Assembly (NCBI RefSeq): GCF_041008525.1
Contig: NZ_JBFLUG010000029.1
Span: 7,724-71,723 of the forward strand
Reading direction: 5' to 3'
From: Parafrankia sp041008525
GTDB taxonomy: Bacteria; Actinomycetota; Actinomycetes; Frankiales; Frankiaceae
DNA: 64,000 nt
The notes beneath the pieces are model-generated. The model was not told the origin of the DNA. It did no database searches and worked only from the letters and a program-made list of their open reading frames with translations. The position numbers and the translations under genes were made by a program. Within the stretch, counting starts at the first letter, position 1; every line of letters begins with the position of its first letter. Below, one piece after another: positions 8,982 to 18,265 of this stretch.

Positions 8982-10610
8982 TCAGTGCATGACCACAGGG
9001 CCGTCCATCGGACGTCCGCTGGACCGGATCAGCGGGGCCGCCAGCGCGCCGAGCAGGGCGATCACGGCCCCCACCAGCAGGGCGACGTGCAGGCCGGACA
9101 TGAAGGCGGCGTGGGCGCCCGCGGTCACCGCGTCGGCGAGCTGCGCGGAGGCACCCGGCGGCACAGGCGCGAGACCCTGGGTGACAGCTTCGCCGCTCTG
9201 GGCGACCTGGGCGGCGACGTCCGCGGGAGCTCCGGCGTTCACCGTCTTCTGGGCGAGCACACCGTCGACCCGCGCGGCCAGGATCGAGCCGAGCACGGAC
9301 GTGCCGATCGCGCCGCCGAGCTGCATGGCGGTGCTCTGCAGACCGCCGGCCACGCCGGAGAGCTCCAGCGGCGCGTTCCCCACGATCGCCTCGGCCGAGG
9401 CGACCGCCACGAACGCGATGCCGATGCCGATGCCGAGCAGCGGCGGCCACAGCAGCATGTAGGACGAGTCCGTGGCGAGGCCCGTCATCCAGAACAGGGC
9501 GGCGGACGTCAGCAGCATGCCGATCCCGATCGGCACCCGCGGGCCGTAGCGGGTGGTGAGCGAGGCTGCGACGGGGCTGCCGAACATGAAGACCACCGTG
9601 AGCGGGAGCAGCCGCACACCGGTCTCCACAGCCGAGTATCCGTGGACGTTCTGCAGGTAGAGCGTGAGGAAGAACAGCACGCCGAACATCGCGAAGAAAT
9701 TGACCATCACCAGCACGCTGCCGAGGGAGACCGACCTGTCGCGGAACAGCGACATCGACAGCAGTGGCTGGGACACGCGCAGCTCGACGAGGACGAAGAG
9801 CACCAGCAGCACCGCGGCACCGCCGAGGAAACCGATCGTGTTCAGACTGCCCCAGCCCCACGACTGCGCCTTGACCACGCCATAGACGAGCGCGAACAGA
9901 CCACCGGAGAGCAACACCAGGCCGGCCGGGTCGAACTTCTGGCCGGGCTCCTCGTTGCGGCTCTCCCGCACCACCGCGATGCCGACGACCAGCGCGATCA
10001 CGCCGACCGGGACGTTCAGGTAGAACACTGACTCCCAGGAGACGTTCTCGATCAGCAGGCCACCGACGATCGGCCCGGCCGCGATGGAGATCGCGGAGCT
10101 CGCGCTCCAGATGCCGATCGCGGAGTTCAGCCGCTCGGCGGGGAAGACCGAACGCAGCAGCGCCAGCGTGTTCGGCATCAGCAGCGCGCCGAACACGCCC
10201 TGCAGCGCGCGCCACACGATGACCTCACCGATGCTGCCGGACAGGCCGACCATCAGCGAGGTCGCCGCGAACCCGGCGATGCCGACGAGGAAGACCTTCT
10301 TGCGGCCGAAACGGTCACCGAGCTTGCCGCCGACGATCAGCAGGACGGCCAGCGCCAGCAGGTAGGAGTTGGTCACCCACTGCAGGCTCTGCAGGCTGGC
10401 ATCCAGGTCGCGGGCGATGAACGGGTTCGCGATCGACACGACGGTGCCGTCAAGACCCACCATGATCACGCCGAGGGCGACACTGACCAGGGTCAGCCAC
10501 GGGTTGGACCGCAGCTGTTCCAGCCTGCCGGGCTGCTTCCCCGCGCCGGTCGGCGTCCCCGCCCTGCCGGCAGACCGCCGCCGGGCAGGCGCGGAAGAGG
10601 GTGCGGTCAT
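8982..10610 (-). CDS. MFS transporter, EmrB/QacA (DHA2) family
   Basis: 542 residues from the ATG at 10610, which has GGAGAG four bases upstream; an in-frame GTG at 10622 overlaps that ribosome site and is unlikely. Typical features are motif D LDGTVVSIANPFI in TM1, motif A GGKLGDRFGRKKVF, and motif C GPIVGGLLIE in TM5. Fourteen helices are expected. It is a proton-coupled multidrug exporter by family. It is divergent from a TetR gene across 129 bp containing a palindrome and promoter. Confidence 0.93.
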   Translation of the reverse strand: MTAPSSAPARRRSAGRAGTPTGAGKQPGRLEQLRSNPWLTLVSVALGVIMVGLDGTVVSIANPFIARDLDASLQSLQWVTNSYLLALAVLLIVGGKLGDRFGRKKVFLVGIAGFAATSLMVGLSGSIGEVIVWRALQGVFGALLMPNTLALLRSVFPAERLNSAIGIWSASSAISIAAGPIVGGLLIENVSWESVFYLNVPVGVIALVVGIAVVRESRNEEPGQKFDPAGLVLLSGGLFALVYGVVKAQSWGWGSLNTIGFLGGAAVLLVLFVLVELRVSQPLLSMSLFRDRSVSLGSVLVMVNFFAMFGVLFFLTLYLQNVHGYSAVETGVRLLPLTVVFMFGSPVAASLTTRYGPRVPIGIGMLLTSAALFWMTGLATDSSYMLLWPPLLGIGIGIAFVAVASAEAIVGNAPLELSGVAGGLQSTAMQLGGAIGTSVLGSILAARVDGVLAQKTVNAGAPADVAAQVAQSGEAVTQGLAPVPPGASAQLADAVTAGAHAAFMSGLHVALLVGAVIALLGALAAPLIRSSGRPMDGPVVMH

Positions 10611-10667
10611 CAAGCTCTCCACTCAGTTCGAAGGGGGCTCGTCAAGCCTCACACCCCGACAGGAAAG

Positions 10668-10683
10668 TGGCAACCGTGTGCCA
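10668..10683. promoter_or_regulatory. Operator-like palindrome TGGCA-N6-TGCCA
   Basis: A perfect inverted repeat between the divergent MFS and TetR genes, immediately upstream of the predicted -35 of the TetR gene. I infer it is the TetR operator controlling both promoters. Confidence 0.5.
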
Positions 10684-10684
10684 T

Positions 10685-10714
10685 TTAACATTCGACTGCC
10701 ACGATTGCTAGGAT
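10685..10714 (+). promoter_or_regulatory. Promoter TTAACA-18-TAGGAT
   Basis: -35 TTAACA at 10685-10690 and -10 TAGGAT at 10709-10714 with an 18-base spacer, 26 bases before the ATG of the TetR gene. Confidence 0.5.
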
Positions 10715-10739
10715 GACCGCCTGAAAGGGGGTGCCGGCG

Positions 10740-11369
10740 ATGGGTCTTCGAGAAGCGAAGAAGGAACGCACACGCGAGGCACTCGCCGCCGCCGCCACCC
10801 GGCTGTTCACGGAACGTGGCTACGAGGCGACGACGATCGAGGACATCGCCGCCGCGGCCGAGGTCTCGCCGCGCACGTTCTTCCGCTACTACCCGACGAA
10901 GGACGACGTCGTCACCGAGATCTTCCGGATGGGCGGCTTCGAGACCATGGTGGCGGCCCGCCCGTCCGACGAGCCGGTCATCGCGTCGTTACGCGCCGCG
11001 GCCATGACCGTGCTCGGGGAATGCGCCGAGAACCCCGTGCCCACCCTCGCCGTGCTGCGCATGGTCGCCAGCCAGCCGGCGCTGCGCACCCGCCTCGCCG
11101 AGGCGCAGCGGGAGTGCACCGCCGTGCTGACCACCTCGATCACCACCCGGCTGGGGGCCGCGCACGACCCGCTCCTCCCCCGGCTGCTCACCAACTGGGC
11201 GCTCGCCACCCTGGATGCCGTGCTCACCCACTGGGAGTCCGCCGACGGCCAGCTCGATCTGCTCGAGCTCACCGGGCGGGCCTTTGACCGGCTCGCCCCG
11301 GCCCTCGACGCCATTCTCGTCAGCGCCGACAGTCAGGCCACACACGCGGCCAGCACGACCGTTTCCTGA
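10740..11369 (+). CDS. TetR/AcrR family regulator
   Basis: 209 residues from the ATG at 10740, which has AAAGGGGG nine bases upstream; the in-frame GTG at 10731 abuts that site and is less likely. The helix-turn-helix TIEDIAAAAEVSPRTFFRYYPTKDD is typical of TetR regulators controlling efflux or tetracycline-like drug resistance. It is divergent from the EmrB/QacA exporter and is presumably its repressor. Confidence 0.93.
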   Translation: MGLREAKKERTREALAAAATRLFTERGYEATTIEDIAAAAEVSPRTFFRYYPTKDDVVTEIFRMGGFETMVAARPSDEPVIASLRAAAMTVLGECAENPVPTLAVLRMVASQPALRTRLAEAQRECTAVLTTSITTRLGAAHDPLLPRLLTNWALATLDAVLTHWESADGQLDLLELTGRAFDRLAPALDAILVSADSQATHAASTTVS

Positions 11370-11438
11370 CACCGTGCGCCCCGGTCGCGAGCCGCGGCCG
11401 CGGCCGCGGCCCTCGACGCGGGCTCGAAGCAGCGGCGG

Positions 11439-11900
11439 TCAGGACCGCGTGCTGGGACGTATCACCGCCGGGATGTCCGGCTCCGCATCGAGCACCCGCA
11501 GCAGCAGCGACAGCAGCTGCTCCTGTTCCGCCGGGGAGAGCACCTCGAACGAGGCCGGCGCGACCGCCATCTGCTCCCGTGCCCGGGCCACCATCTGCCG
11601 CCCCTCCTCGGTCATGACGACCGTCTTGGCCCGCCTGTCGGTCGGGTGCGGCTCGCGCCGGGCGAACCCACGCCGCTCCAGCGCGTCGACCATGCTCGTC
11701 AGGTAGGAGGGGTCCAGGCGGAAGGCGCTGACCAGCTCGCGCATCGGGCGTGACCCGTCGGGCAGCATCATCAGCACCTTCAGGGCCCCGGGCGGGATGT
11801 CCGCCTCCTGGCAGGCACGGTGCAGCTGCCGGTGCCCCGCCCCGCCGAGGACCAGTGCCTGCACCGCAAGCCACGCCTCCCCGGCGACTGGACTGATCAC
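11439..11900 (-). CDS. MarR family regulator
   Basis: About 153 residues from the GTG at 11900. Longer in-frame starts exist (ATG at 11942/11945 and further), but the conserved domain begins at AWLAVQALVLGG and the extra upstream residues are not MarR-like. The winged helix reads MRELVSAFRLDPSYLTSMVDALERRGFARREPHPTDRRAK, with the basic wing. It is divergent from an MFS exporter and probably represses it. The AT-rich palindrome AAATATTT near 11956-11963 lies between them and may be the operator. Confidence 0.85.
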   Translation of the reverse strand: MISPVAGEAWLAVQALVLGGAGHRQLHRACQEADIPPGALKVLMMLPDGSRPMRELVSAFRLDPSYLTSMVDALERRGFARREPHPTDRRAKTVVMTEEGRQMVARAREQMAVAPASFEVLSPAEQEQLLSLLLRVLDAEPDIPAVIRPSTRS

Positions 11901-12049
11901 GCCTCGACGGTACCTTCCCGGGGCCTCGCGCACCCCCCACATCATGGACATGACTAAATATTTGACGTTCCTCAACGAACGGCGGATGCTGGTCGACGTC
12001 AGAGCCGCCGGCTGCACCGGCGACCATCGGCGGATGCATCGGAGAGCCC

Positions 12050-14197
12050 GTGCCCGAGCACGCACCGGGAAAAGAACCGTCCAGCGAGGCAGGCGAGCCC
12101 GCCCGGGCCGCGATGACCGACGGCGCGGGTAGGAGCCAGCCGCCAGCCGGCCCGAGCACGGAGATCGACCCGGCGCTGCGCCGCCTGGCGCTCACGGTCA
12201 CCCTCGGCGCGATCATGGCGATCCTGGACACGACGATCGTAGCCGTCGCCATCGACACCCTCGGCCGGGACTTCGACGCCTCCCTGTCCACGGTCTCCTG
12301 GATCACGACCGGCTATCTCCTGGCGCTCGCCATCGTCATCCCGCTCACCGGGTGGGCCATCGAGCGCTTCGGCGCGACCCGCATGTGGAACATCTCGCTG
12401 GTCCTGTTCCTCGCCGGCAGCGCGCTGTGCGGCGCGGCCTGGTCGGCGGAGAGCCTGGTGGCCTTCCGGGTCGTGCAGGGCCTCGGCGGGGGGATGATCC
12501 TGCCGATCTGCATGACCCTGCTGGCCCGGGCCGCCGGGCCGACCCGGATGAACCGCATCATGAACGTCGTCGGCATTCCCACCCTGATCGCGCCGATCCT
12601 CGGTCCGGTCATCGGCGGGCTGATCGTCGACAACCTCGACTGGCGCTGGATCTTCTTCGTCAACCTGCCGCTCGGCGCGGTCGCGCTGGTAGCCGCCTGG
12701 CGGGTGCTCCCGCGGGACGATCACGGGCAGGCGCACCACCGGCTCGACGTCCCCGGCCTGCTGCTGATCTCCCCCGGCCTCGCCGCACTCGTCTACGGTC
12801 TCTCCCAGGCGGGCTCCGACGGCGGTTTCGGATCGGTGGAGGTCCAGGTCAGCGTCGCCGTCGGCGTGGTCGCGCTGGTCGGCTTCGTCGTGCACGCCCT
12901 GCGGCGGGCCGACGCCCTGCTCGATCTGCGACTGTTCCGCGACCGCACCTTCAGCTTCGCCGGTGTCGCCACCTTCATGGTGGGCGCCACCCTGTTCGGC
13001 GCGATGTTCCTGCTCCCGCTCTACTTCCAGATCGCACGAGGCCAGAGCGCGCTGGCCGCCGGCCTGTCCCTCGTCCCCCAGGGGCTCGGTGCGATGGTCG
13101 CGATGCCACTGGCAGGCCGGCTGGCCGACCGGCGCGGCGCCGGGTACGTCGTTCCGATCGGCATGGCCGTCAGCCTGCTGGGCACCCTCGCCCTCACCCA
13201 GATCGACGCCCACACCAACGAGGTGGCGCTCGCGGCCTTCCTGTTCGTACGCGGGCTCGGATTCGGCGCCTCGATGATGCCCGCGATGAGCGCGGCCTAC
13301 CAGACCCTCTCCCCGGCGGCGGTGCCCCGGGCCACGACGACGCTCAACATCCTGCAGCGGGTCGGCGGGTCGCTGGCGACGGCCCTGGTCGCCGTCGAGC
13401 TGCAGCACGCCATCTCCACCCGCGTGCCGGGTGCGGGCGGCGGCGGGCTGGAGGCCGCCCGGCAGACCGAGCTGCCGCCGGCGGTCGCCGACGAGATCGG
13501 CAGCGCGTTCGGCGCGACGTTCTGGTGGGTGGTCGGGCTGACCGCGGCCGGCCTGCTCGCCGGCCTGTTCCTGCCCCGCCGGCCCGCCGCGGCCGCCGCG
13601 GCCGCCGCGGCCGCCGGTGGCGGTGCCGCCCCGGCGCAGAACTCGTCGCCGGCACAGGTTCCACCCGCGGCACAGGTTCCACCCGCGGTACAGGAGCCAC
13701 TGCTGGCGAAGGAGCCGGTGGCAGTGGCCGCGCCGGCGGCGGCGGCGGGCGCGGCGGCGGCGGCGGTGGCGGAACCGGCCGCGACGGCCGAGCCGGAGCC
13801 GGTGGCGGAACCCGAGCCGGTGGCGGAGCCCGAGCCCGAGCCGGCAGCGGAACCGGTGGCGGTGGCGGTGGCGGTAGCCGAGCCGGAACCGGTAGCCGAG
13901 CCGGCAGCGGAACCGGTGGCGGTGGCGGAACCGGTAGCCGAGCCGGAACCGGTGGCGGAACCCGTGGCGGTAGCGAAACTCGAGCCGGAACCGGTGGCGG
14001 AGCCCGAGCTGGGGCCGGTGGCGGAAGCCGAGCCGGTAGCGGTGGCGGCCACGTCTTCCGAGTCGGACGCATCCTCTTCCACACCGGAGACACCCACGGC
14101 CGAGGAGCCGATCGACGTCGACGACACCAGTCCGTCCGCCGAGGCCGAGAAGGCCGTCACCACGGCCATGACCGGAGCCTCCGGCAGCACCCCGTGA
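12050..14197 (+). CDS. MFS transporter (EmrB/QacA) with long Ala/Glu/Pro/Val tail
   Basis: 715 residues, GTG start at 12050 with GGAGAG upstream. Residues about 45-510 form a normal 14-TM DHA2 exporter (LDTTIVAVAIDTLG in TM1, GWAIERFGATRMW motif A, GPVIGGLIVDN motif C). The last ~200 residues are not transporter: an alanine run, then EPVAEP/EPEPVAEP repeats and an acidic Ser/Thr-rich end. Usual family length is 470-550, so this tail is an addition, probably a cytosolic low-complexity extension. Short DNA duplications (GGTTCCACCCGCGG twice near 13656-13690) suggest repeat expansion. Divergent from a MarR gene. Confidence 0.9.
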   Translation: MPEHAPGKEPSSEAGEPARAAMTDGAGRSQPPAGPSTEIDPALRRLALTVTLGAIMAILDTTIVAVAIDTLGRDFDASLSTVSWITTGYLLALAIVIPLTGWAIERFGATRMWNISLVLFLAGSALCGAAWSAESLVAFRVVQGLGGGMILPICMTLLARAAGPTRMNRIMNVVGIPTLIAPILGPVIGGLIVDNLDWRWIFFVNLPLGAVALVAAWRVLPRDDHGQAHHRLDVPGLLLISPGLAALVYGLSQAGSDGGFGSVEVQVSVAVGVVALVGFVVHALRRADALLDLRLFRDRTFSFAGVATFMVGATLFGAMFLLPLYFQIARGQSALAAGLSLVPQGLGAMVAMPLAGRLADRRGAGYVVPIGMAVSLLGTLALTQIDAHTNEVALAAFLFVRGLGFGASMMPAMSAAYQTLSPAAVPRATTTLNILQRVGGSLATALVAVELQHAISTRVPGAGGGGLEAARQTELPPAVADEIGSAFGATFWWVVGLTAAGLLAGLFLPRRPAAAAAAAAAAGGGAAPAQNSSPAQVPPAAQVPPAVQEPLLAKEPVAVAAPAAAAGAAAAAVAEPAATAEPEPVAEPEPVAEPEPEPAAEPVAVAVAVAEPEPVAEPAAEPVAVAEPVAEPEPVAEPVAVAKLEPEPVAEPELGPVAEAEPVAVAATSSESDASSSTPETPTAEEPIDVDDTSPSAEAEKAVTTAMTGASGSTP

Positions 14198-14237
14198 CCC
14201 TTGACGCCATCGGCATGACGTCGTAGGAGCGGACCGG

Positions 14238-14262
14238 CGGGCGGTGCCGCGACCGCCGCCCG
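14238..14262. terminator. CGGGCGGT hairpin between convergent genes
   Basis: Arms CGGGCGGT and ACCGCCgCCCG with one bulged base and a 6-base loop, between the MFS gene and the ABC gene that converge on it. Confidence 0.45.
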
Positions 14263-14293
14263 CAGGAGCCGGCCGATGCAGGCGCGGGGGTGC

Positions 14294-17200
14294 TCAGGTG
14301 GCGGGTGAGCCGACGAGCTCGAAGGCGCGCCACATCGAGGCGTAGTGTCCGTCGGCGGCGATCAGTTCGTCATGCGAGCCGATCTCGGCGACGGTACCGC
14401 CGTCGAGGACGACGATCCGGTCGGCGGTGCGGGCTGTCTGCAGCCGGTGCGCGATCACGATCGTCGTCCGCCGCCGGGCGAGACGCGCCGTGGCGGCGGC
14501 GACCCGGCGCTCGGTCGCCAGGTCCAGGTTGGAGGTCGCCTCGTCGAGCAGGAGCAGCACCGGATCGACGAGCTCGGCCCGGGCGAGCGCGATGAGCTGG
14601 CGCTGCCCCGCTGACAGCGAGCGGCCCCGCTCGGCGACCTCGTGCTGGTAGCCCCCGGGCAGCGCGGCGATGAACTCGTGCGCGCCGACCGCGCGGGCGG
14701 CCGCCTCCACCTCGGCATCGGTGGCCTCGGGCCGCCCGTAGGCGATGTTGTCCCGGATCGCCCCGCTGAACAGGAACGCCTCCTGCGGCACATAGCCGAG
14801 CCAGCTGCGGAAGGTGCGGAGGTCGAGGGTCCGCAGATCCCACCCGTCGAGGCGGACGGCGCCGTCGTCCGGGTCGTAGAAACGGGCGATCAGCTTCATC
14901 ACCGTCGACTTGCCGGCGCCGGTCTCGCCCACGAGCGCCACGGTCTCCCCGGCGGCGACGCGCAGGTCGACGCCGCGCAGCGCCTCGGGGACCCGGGCCG
15001 CGGCGGCGGTCTCCAACCGGGCGAAACGGGGGTCGGCGGGCCCGACCGCACGGGTGCCGGCGCCGGTGGCGAGGCCGCCGCCGGCGGAACGTTGCGGCGG
15101 CGTGGCCTGCAGCGGCCGATCCTGCAGCGCCGCGGGCGTGGCCGGGTAGGCGAAGCGCACCCCGTCCAGCACCAGCTCGCCACGCGGCCGCCCGGGTACC
15201 AGCGGGTTCTCCGCCGGTGGGGTGAGGGTCCGCAACCGCATCAGCTCGGCGATGCGCGCCACCGATACCCGGGTCTGCTGCCAGGCGTCGAAGACCTGGG
15301 ACAGCTGCTGGATCGGCGAGAAGAACAGATCGATATAGAGGATGAAGGCGATCAGCACGCCGACGCTCAGCTGCCCGTGCACGACGAGCGCGGACCCGAC
15401 GCCGAGCACGATCGCGTCGGCCACCGCGGAGAGGAACTGGACGAACGGGAAGTAGATGGCGACGAGCCGCTGTGCCGCGAGCCGCGAGCTCAGGTAGTCA
15501 CGCCCCAGCCCGCGGAAGTGCTCGACAGTCGCCGCCTCGTGCACGAACGCCTGCGCCTCGCGGATGCCGGACAGGCTCTCCTGGAAGTCGGCGTTGACGA
15601 TCGCGATGCGTTCCCGGGAGAGGTCGTAGTACCCGGCGGCCCGGCGCCGGAAGACCACGGTCGCGGCGGCCAGCGGGACGATGACCAGCAGTGTCAGACC
15701 GCCGAGCTCCGGGTTGATGGTCAGCAGGGCAACGCCGACTCCGGCGAACGTGACGAACGAGACCAGGGCCGCCAGCAGCCCGTTCTCGATCAGCGACTCG
15801 AACTGGTCGATGTCGGTGGTCATCCGGGTCATGATCCGGCCGGACATCTCGCGCTCGTAGTAGTCCAGGGAGAGGCGCTGCAGCTGCGCGAAGATCCTGA
15901 TCCGCAGCGAGAGCATGATCCTTTCGGCGGCGCGGCCCGTCACGAAGGTCTCGCCGATCTGGTCGAGCAGGTCGGCGAGCGTCACCACCAGGAACGCGGC
16001 GGACGCCGCCCACAGCACGCCCGAGGAGCCGCGTGCGACGCCGTTGTCGACACCCGTCTTCACCAGCACCGGCCCGGCCAGGCTGGCCGCCGCGTCGCCG
16101 ATCACCAGCAGCAGCCCGAGCAGCAGCGGGCGGCGGAACCGGCGTAGCACCCTCAGGAGGCTGAACTGGGGGTCCGGCCGGCTCTCGACCGCGACGTCGA
16201 TGTCGGCGACGTCCCGCACCGGCGGCAGGGCCGCGACCCGGGCCAGCAGCTCCGGCGTCGGCGCCAGGTTCAGCCGCCAGCTGCCCCCGCCACCGAGACC
16301 GGCGCCGAGGCTCGGGGCGCCGACCCCGGCGCCACCATGCCCGCGCCGCGGCGCCGAACCGGGTCCGGGCGCCGCCGCTGAAGCTGTGGAGGACACCGGG
16401 CTCGGTCCGGCCCCCCGGTCCCGCTCGGCGGTCTCGGAGGTCCGGGCAGCCAGCGCTTCCCCCTGGTCGGCCGGGCCGTCCGCCGGATCGGAGTCGAGGC
16501 CGGCGAGGAGTGTCCGGTAGGCGGCGCTGCGCCTCGTCAGTTCCTCGTGGGCCCCCACATCGATGACCTGTCCGTTCTCGACCACGACGATCCGGTCGGC
16601 CAGGTGCAGTGTCGAGACCCGGTGGGCGATGAGGATCGTGGTGCGCCCGGGCAGGAGCTCCCGCAGCGCGGTGTGGATGTGTTCCTCGGTGTGGGCGTCC
16701 ACGGCACTCGTCGCGTCGTCCAGGACGAGAATGCGGGGGTCGGTGAGCAGCGCCCGGGCCAGTGCTATCCGCTGACGCTGCCCGCCGGACAGCGACAGGC
16801 CGCGCTCGCCGACGATCGTGTCGTAGCCGCGGGGCAGGGCGAGGACGAACTCGTGCGCGGCCGCCGCCCGCGCCGCCGTCTCGACCTGCTCGTCAGTGGC
16901 GTCGGGCCGGCCGTACGCGATGTTGGCCCGCACCGAGTCGGAGAACAGGAAGCTCTCCTCGAAGGCCACGCCGACCTGCGAGCGCAGCGACCGCAGCCGG
17001 ACGGACCGCAGGTCCTGGCCGTCGATCGTCACCCGGCCGGCATCGGGATCGTGGAAGCGACTCAGCAGCGCGGCCACCGTGGACTTGCCGCTGCCGCTGG
17101 CCCCGATGAGTGCCACCCGCTCCCCGGCTGCGATGTGGAGGTCGAAACCGCGCAGCACCGGCGGGCCGTCCGGGTAGGCGAACTCCACCCCCTCGAAGCG

Positions 17201-18265
17201 GATCTCGCCGCGCGTCGGCGGGAGCTCCACAGCTTCGGGGCCGTCAGCGATGGCTGGGGCGAGGCGCAGCAGCTGGAAGATCCGTTCGACGCCCGCCCTG
17301 GCCTGCTGCCCGACCGTGAGCACTCCGGCCAGTTGGCGGGTCGGGGCCGCGAACTGCCCGACATAGGTGGAGAAGACAAGGAAGGTGCCGATCGTCAGCT
17401 GACCGTTCAGGGCCATCCAGCCGCCCACGGCCAGGATCGCCACCTGGGCCAGCGCGGGGACGGATTCCAGCAGCGGCTGGTAGCGGGCCCGCAGCCGCAC
17501 CGCCCGCATCCGGGACCCGTAGAGGTCGGCGGCCGCCTCGACGACGCGACCCACCTCGCGATCCTCCTGGCCGAACGCCTTGACCACCCGCACGCCGTTG
17601 ACGTCCTCGTCGACGATCTGGGCGACGGCGCCTTCACGCTGCTGGCCGTCCCAGGTCGCCGGAAAGACCCGCGACCGCAGCCGGTAGGAGAGCGCGAACA
17701 GCACCGGGATGACGACGAGGCTGATGAGCGCGAGGGGCGGCGAGAGAACAATCATGACGATCAGCGCGGTGATCATCATGATGACGTTGCCCATCATGAT
17801 CGGTAGCAGGCTGAGCAGGCCCTGCACGAGCGCCGAGTCCGAGTTCGCCCTCGCCACCAGCTGCCCGGTGGGCATCCGGGACAGGCTGTCCTGGTCCAGG
17901 GTCTGCAGATGCTCGTGCATCGCGTTGCGCAGGTCGAACTGCACGCCGAGCGCCACCCGTCCGCCGCGGTACCGGCGCACGTAGGCGAAGCCGAACGCGC
18001 CGGCCGCGGCGAGGAACAGCACGAGCAGCCACGGCCACAGCGGGGATGCCCGCCGCACGATCACCTCGTCGACGATGTGGCGCGCGATCAGCGGGACCAC
18101 CGCCTGACAGGCACTGCCGAGCAGCGCCGCCAGCAGCGCCAGGACGAGATCGCGGCGATGGCGCATCAGGTAATGCCACAGCCCACGCAGCCAGCCGGCC
18201 TGCGCGGGCACGGGCACGAGTGCGGGTGCGGGTGCGGGTGCGGGCGGGGGAGTGGAGGCGCTCAT
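14294..18265 (-). CDS. Fused heterodimer-type ABC exporter (TMD-NBD-TMD-NBD)
   Basis: 1323 residues, two complete half-transporters joined by a Ser/Gly/Pro-rich linker of about 80 residues (near 16240-16480). NBD1 has Walker A GASGSGKST (389-396), signature LSGGQ (493-497) and Walker B ending in DDATS, where the catalytic Glu is Asp. Its Q-loop reads AFEES instead of VPQ. NBD2 has GETGAGKST, a VPQEAFLF Q-loop, signature LSAGQ and DEATS. The deviations fall in the same composite site, as in asymmetric exporters such as TM287/288. The N-terminus has a PAPAPA repeat. The ATG overlaps the stop of the upstream MarR gene, so the regulator is cotranscribed. Probably a multidrug or lipid exporter. 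Confidence 0.93.
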   Translation of the reverse strand: MSASTPPPAPAPAPALVPVPAQAGWLRGLWHYLMRHRRDLVLALLAALLGSACQAVVPLIARHIVDEVIVRRASPLWPWLLVLFLAAAGAFGFAYVRRYRGGRVALGVQFDLRNAMHEHLQTLDQDSLSRMPTGQLVARANSDSALVQGLLSLLPIMMGNVIMMITALIVMIVLSPPLALISLVVIPVLFALSYRLRSRVFPATWDGQQREGAVAQIVDEDVNGVRVVKAFGQEDREVGRVVEAAADLYGSRMRAVRLRARYQPLLESVPALAQVAILAVGGWMALNGQLTIGTFLVFSTYVGQFAAPTRQLAGVLTVGQQARAGVERIFQLLRLAPAIADGPEAVELPPTRGEIRFEGVEFAYPDGPPVLRGFDLHIAAGERVALIGASGSGKSTVAALLSRFHDPDAGRVTIDGQDLRSVRLRSLRSQVGVAFEESFLFSDSVRANIAYGRPDATDEQVETAARAAAAHEFVLALPRGYDTIVGERGLSLSGGQRQRIALARALLTDPRILVLDDATSAVDAHTEEHIHTALRELLPGRTTILIAHRVSTLHLADRIVVVENGQVIDVGAHEELTRRSAAYRTLLAGLDSDPADGPADQGEALAARTSETAERDRGAGPSPVSSTASAAAPGPGSAPRRGHGGAGVGAPSLGAGLGGGGSWRLNLAPTPELLARVAALPPVRDVADIDVAVESRPDPQFSLLRVLRRFRRPLLLGLLLVIGDAAASLAGPVLVKTGVDNGVARGSSGVLWAASAAFLVVTLADLLDQIGETFVTGRAAERIMLSLRIRIFAQLQRLSLDYYEREMSGRIMTRMTTDIDQFESLIENGLLAALVSFVTFAGVGVALLTINPELGGLTLLVIVPLAAATVVFRRRAAGYYDLSRERIAIVNADFQESLSGIREAQAFVHEAATVEHFRGLGRDYLSSRLAAQRLVAIYFPFVQFLSAVADAIVLGVGSALVVHGQLSVGVLIAFILYIDLFFSPIQQLSQVFDAWQQTRVSVARIAELMRLRTLTPPAENPLVPGRPRGELVLDGVRFAYPATPAALQDRPLQATPPQRSAGGGLATGAGTRAVGPADPRFARLETAAAARVPEALRGVDLRVAAGETVALVGETGAGKSTVMKLIARFYDPDDGAVRLDGWDLRTLDLRTFRSWLGYVPQEAFLFSGAIRDNIAYGRPEATDAEVEAAARAVGAHEFIAALPGGYQHEVAERGRSLSAGQRQLIALARAELVDPVLLLLDEATSNLDLATERRVAAATARLARRRTTIVIAHRLQTARTADRIVVLDGGTVAEIGSHDELIAADGHYASMWRAFELVGSPAT

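Noticed and set aside
12352..14226. 624-codon frame overlapping the MFS exporter
   Set aside because: Same-strand shadow of the transporter, ending in RAGTGG repeats produced by the EPVAEP DNA repeats.
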